In this document: positions 8,648 through 10,540 of the stretch, in pieces | Layout of the letters: every line of letters starts with the position of its first letter | How positions within the stretch are numbered: the first letter of the stretch is position 1 | NCBI GenBank assembly: GCA_964505535.1 | Contig: CAZDIU010000193.1 | Coordinates: forward strand, 1-10,540 | DNA: 10,540 nucleotides | Reading direction: 5' to 3' | Origin: JAABRU01 sp964505535 | GTDB lineage: Bacteria; Desulfobacterota; Desulfobacteria; Desulfobacterales; Desulfococcaceae | Position numbers and translations under genes: made by a program | The notes under the pieces: generated by a model | What the model saw: only the letters and a program-made list of their open reading frames with translations | Database searches by the model: none | What the model was told of the DNA's origin: nothing

Positions 8648-8667
8648 CATCCCGGCACACCGGCATG
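8648..8667. repeat. Small GC-rich imperfect palindrome
   Basis: CATCCCGG and CCGGCATG pair at 7 of 8 positions around a CACA loop. The form (GTCATGCCGG...CCGGGATG on the minus strand) is reminiscent of short dispersed palindromic repeats common in proteobacterial intergenic DNA. Only one copy is seen in this window. Confidence 0.35.
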
Positions 8668-8811
8668 ACATGCACAATGAACCGGGGATGCACTATTGCA
8701 ACGTTTCGCATAAAATTGCAGCGACTGTGTTAAATGTCAAGCATAATCCGGGTTCCACGCTTCATTTGGGGCCAGAATGCGCACATTTTAATCTTTTTAG
8801 GGTTAAATTCC

Positions 8812-8835
8812 GGGTGTGTCCCACTTTTTGCACAA
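8812..8835. repeat. 24-nt dispersed repeat, copy 2
   Basis: GGGTGTGTCCCAC followed by TTTTTGCACAA, matching the reverse complement of 30-53 at 22 of 24 positions. It reads rightward from its GGG end and stops about 45 bp short of the inverted-repeat element at 8880. Confidence 0.55.
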
Positions 8836-8879
8836 AGATACTGCTCATTATTTATTGGGCAGCGGATCCAAAAAATCAG

Positions 8880-9047
8880 TTATACTGATCCAATTTTGGT
8901 TTACTTTGGCACGAAAATTGCCTGACTGCTGAAACATCCTTTCCGAACCTGTTTCCGCAGATTTTCCGGATCAGAACAGTCATTTTTCCGCAGTCCGGTC
9001 TGAAAGCAAAAAGTATGCCGGAGAAAACCAAAATTGGATCAGTATAA
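8880..9047. mobile_element. 168-bp MITE-like element with 23-bp perfect terminal inverted repeats
   Basis: Positions 8880-8902 and 9025-9047 are exact reverse complements, beginning TTATACTGATCCAATTTTGG. Weaker symmetry continues a further ten or so bases inward (ACTTTGGCA against TCTCCGGCA). The 122-bp interior has no coding sequence but carries a sigma-54-type promoter and two copies of TTTCCGCAG. The ends begin with TA, so a TA target duplication of the IS630/mariner kind is possible but cannot be proved from one copy. Confidence 0.55.
8906..8922 (+). promoter_or_regulatory. Near-consensus sigma-54 (-24/-12) promoter with no gene downstream
   Basis: TTGGCACG-AAAA-TTGCC has GG at 8908-8909 and GC at 8920-8921, exactly 10 nt apart, and matches the sigma-54 consensus (TTGGCACG-N4-TTGC[A/T]) at all but the last base. 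Transcription would start near 8933 and run rightward, antisense to the 3' end of the formate dehydrogenase gene. No open reading frame or clear plus-strand terminator follows. Confidence 0.55.
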
Positions 9048-9110
9048 AAAGATATTTTTTCCCTTTGCAAAGGGACAGTCCGAGAATTTCTGAGAAGGGC
9101 GGGCAGGAAA

Positions 9111-9143
9111 AGGCTTCCAAAGTTTCTGAAGCTTTGGAAGCCT
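9111..9143 (-). terminator. Terminator of the formate dehydrogenase gene
   Basis: A perfect 12-bp stem (AGGCTTCCAAAG at 9111-9122, CTTTGGAAGCCT at 9132-9143) with a 9-nt loop lies 58 bp beyond the stop codon at 9201. On the minus strand it is followed by a short T-run (CCTTTTCC). A weaker stem (GGAGAATG at 9149-9156, CATTCTCC at 9173-9180) lies between it and the stop. Confidence 0.65.
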
Positions 9144-9200
9144 GAATCGGAGAATGGATGAACAGTTATCTGCATTCTCCTGAAACAAAGATCACCATCA

Positions 9201-10540
9201 TCAGATCACCTGTCTGCCTGCTGCCTCCGGCTTGTCAATCCGCACTGCACAGGCCTTGTATTCCGCTGTGAGTGTAAACGGATCAAAGGCAGGATTGGTC
9301 AGCCAGTTCGCGCAGGCTTCACGGAAATGGAAGGCCATCCATACCATGCCTTTGGGAACTTCGGGCGTGACATTGGCTTTGAGCGTGATTTTGCCACGGC
9401 GGGAACTGACCTGTATGGTTTCTCCATGCCGGATTTTCATTTCTGCTGCATCCGCAAGGGAAATATCCGCTGTTTCCTCACCCAGAATGTCATTGAGTCC
9501 CTCACACCGTCCTGTCTGGGTACGGGTATGATAATGTGCCAGACGCCGTCCTGTGCTCAGCACCAAAGGATACTGCTCATCCGGCACTTCCGCAGGCGGA
9601 GTCCAGTCCACAGGCGTAAAAATGCCGAGACCGCAGGTGAAGTGTCCGTCTTTGTGCAGGAAGCAGGTTCCCTCATGGGATTCATTCGGGCAGGGCCATT
9701 GCAGCCCGTCTCCTTCCAGTCGTTTGTATTTGATCCCGCACAACTGGGGAGCCAGCACGGAAACCTCATTGTCCCATATTTCCTGTGCGCTGTCTGAAGC
9801 CCATTCCTGTCCCATGCGCTTGGCAATCTGTTTGAAAATCCACCAGTTGGGTTTTGCCTGTCCCGGCGGAGTGCTGGCTGTGCGCACCCGGCTGACCCGG
9901 CGTTCGCTGTTGGAAAAGGTCCCGTCATTCTCACTCCATGCCGCAGCAGGAAAGATTACATGGGCAAAACGGGTGGTTTCATTGGGGAAAATATCCTGAA
10001 CAACAAGGAATTCCGCAGAAGCCAGTTCATGCTCCACCTTGTGAATGTCCGGTTCCGTATTGGCAAGATTTTCTCCAAAGATATAAAATGCCCGGACTTT
10101 TCTGCTGACCAGTCCCTCCATCATCTGGGGAATCATCAGCCCGTTTTTGTCCGGCAGTTTTTCCACGCCCCAGGCTTTTTCAAACTTGGCACGCGCGTCC
10201 GCGTCAATCACTTTCTGGTATCCGGGGAAAACATTGGGCAGCGCGCCCATGTCACAGGCTCCCTGCACATTGTTCTGGCCCCGCAGCGGATTCACACCCC
10301 CGCATTCCACGCCCATATTGCCCAGCAGCATCTGCAGGTTGGCGGTGGAAACCACATTGTTTCTGCCGCAGGTGTGTTCCGTGATTCCCAGCGTATAGCA
10401 GAGCATCATGGGTTTGACAGACGCGGCTTCCCGTGCCACCCGGCGGATCATCTCCGCACTGACACCGCAGATTTCCGCTGCTTTTTCAGGCGGATATTCC
10501 ATGACTTTCTTTTTCAGCAGTTCAAAATCCACTGTGCAGG
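9201..10540 (-). CDS. Formate dehydrogenase alpha subunit (molybdopterin oxidoreductase), C-terminal part
   Basis: The reading frame is open to the right edge of the window, so the N-terminal half, with the iron-sulfur cluster and the active-site Cys or Sec, is missing here; GTG at 10532 is only the first start-like codon, not the real start. The roughly 445 visible residues match catalytic subunits of formate dehydrogenase, which oxidise formate to CO2 (or the reverse) at a bis-MGD molybdenum or tungsten centre. Numbering from Val10532 as 1: the GRNNVVSTANLQMLLGNMG run and the GGVNPLRGQNNVQGACDMGALPNVFPGY segment lie at about 56-105, the cofactor-binding IFPNETTRFAHVIFPAAAWSENDGTFSNSERRVSRVR at about 181-217, and the C-terminal molybdopterin dinucleotide-binding domain (STGRRLAHYHTRTQTGR, NPAFDP) at about 320-430. 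The gene ends with its own terminator and no downstream partner, so electron-transfer subunits, if present, lie upstream. Confidence 0.92.
   Translation of the reverse strand, partial: CTVDFELLKKKVMEYPPEKAAEICGVSAEMIRRVAREAASVKPMMLCYTLGITEHTCGRNNVVSTANLQMLLGNMGVECGGVNPLRGQNNVQGACDMGALPNVFPGYQKVIDADARAKFEKAWGVEKLPDKNGLMIPQMMEGLVSRKVRAFYIFGENLANTEPDIHKVEHELASAEFLVVQDIFPNETTRFAHVIFPAAAWSENDGTFSNSERRVSRVRTASTPPGQAKPNWWIFKQIAKRMGQEWASDSAQEIWDNEVSVLAPQLCGIKYKRLEGDGLQWPCPNESHEGTCFLHKDGHFTCGLGIFTPVDWTPPAEVPDEQYPLVLSTGRRLAHYHTRTQTGRCEGLNDILGEETADISLADAAEMKIRHGETIQVSSRRGKITLKANVTPEVPKGMVWMAFHFREACANWLTNPAFDPFTLTAEYKACAVRIDKPEAAGRQVI

Larger units (their letters stand above)
8293..9200. other. Repeat-rich 908-bp spacer between formate dehydrogenase and OYE genes
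   Basis: No credible gene lies here. In order it holds the OYE leader with a possible operator (8344-8362), stacked hairpins (8465-8513), a 14-nt fragment of the element found at 7032-7155 (8526-8539), a small GC-rich stem (8648-8667), a 24-nt dispersed repeat (8812-8835), a 168-bp inverted-repeat element with a sigma-54 site (8880-9047), a perfect 14-bp palindrome CCCTTTGCAAAGGG (9061-9074), and the formate dehydrogenase terminator (9111-9143). Short open frames crossing it encode mainly the repeats. Confidence 0.6.

Noticed and set aside
8876..9175. 99-residue minus-strand open frame just after the formate dehydrogenase gene
   Set aside because: It runs through the inverted-repeat element and the terminator hairpin. 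Its AGGAG lies only a base or two before the ATG, and its sequence looks like translated repeat; the opposite frame yields the same YTDPILV string from the other arm.

Overview
This window holds six protein-coding genes, five of them on the minus strand, separated by unusually long and repeat-rich spacers. No rRNA, tRNA, CRISPR array or intact transposase gene is visible. The gene set is acetoacetate-CoA ligase, a corrinoid-activator-like ASKHA ATPase, an old-yellow-enzyme flavoprotein and a molybdopterin formate dehydrogenase. With moderate G+C and a consensus-grade sigma-54 site, this suggests an anaerobic bacterium, perhaps a sulfate reducer of the Desulfobacterales. That placement is inferred from gene content and style, not from a phylogenetic marker.

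Layout: 116-2071 (-) acetoacetate-CoA ligase, with a terminator hairpin at 58-90 and an AT-rich promoter region carrying two palindromes at about 2120-2169. 2406-3263 (-) Fic-domain protein with a complete active-site loop and a strong ribosome binding site. 3715-4896 (-) TraB/PrgY-type membrane protein, with a strong terminator at 3609-3655 and a plausible sigma-70 promoter at 4941-4969. 5378-6967 (+) RACo-like DUF4445 ASKHA ATPase that lacks the usual N-terminal [2Fe-2S] domain. 7222-8292 (-) NADH:flavin oxidoreductase of the OYE family. 9201 to the window edge (-) C-terminal part of a formate dehydrogenase alpha subunit, cut off by the window.

The convergent spacer between the ATPase and the OYE gene (6968-7221) contains nested inverted repeats: a perfect 14-bp outer pair around an imperfect 26-bp inner pair, like a small mobile element lying between the arms of a terminator. 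The 908-bp spacer before the formate dehydrogenase (8293-9200) is a patchwork of repeats. These are three overlapping alternative hairpins, a stray copy of the inner repeat from the other spacer, a 24-nt repeat also found inverted at the left edge of the window, and a 168-bp element bounded by 23-bp perfect inverted repeats. That last element carries a near-perfect sigma-54 (-24/-12) promoter with no gene downstream of it.

The genes do not form one operon. Each is separated by more than 250 bp and most have their own terminator or promoter signals. They share a loose metabolic theme (acyl-CoA and ketone-body activation, C1/formate and corrinoid chemistry, flavin-linked reduction), but nothing in the sequence ties them to one pathway. 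The most distinctive items are the ATPase without a redox domain and the two small inverted-repeat elements.
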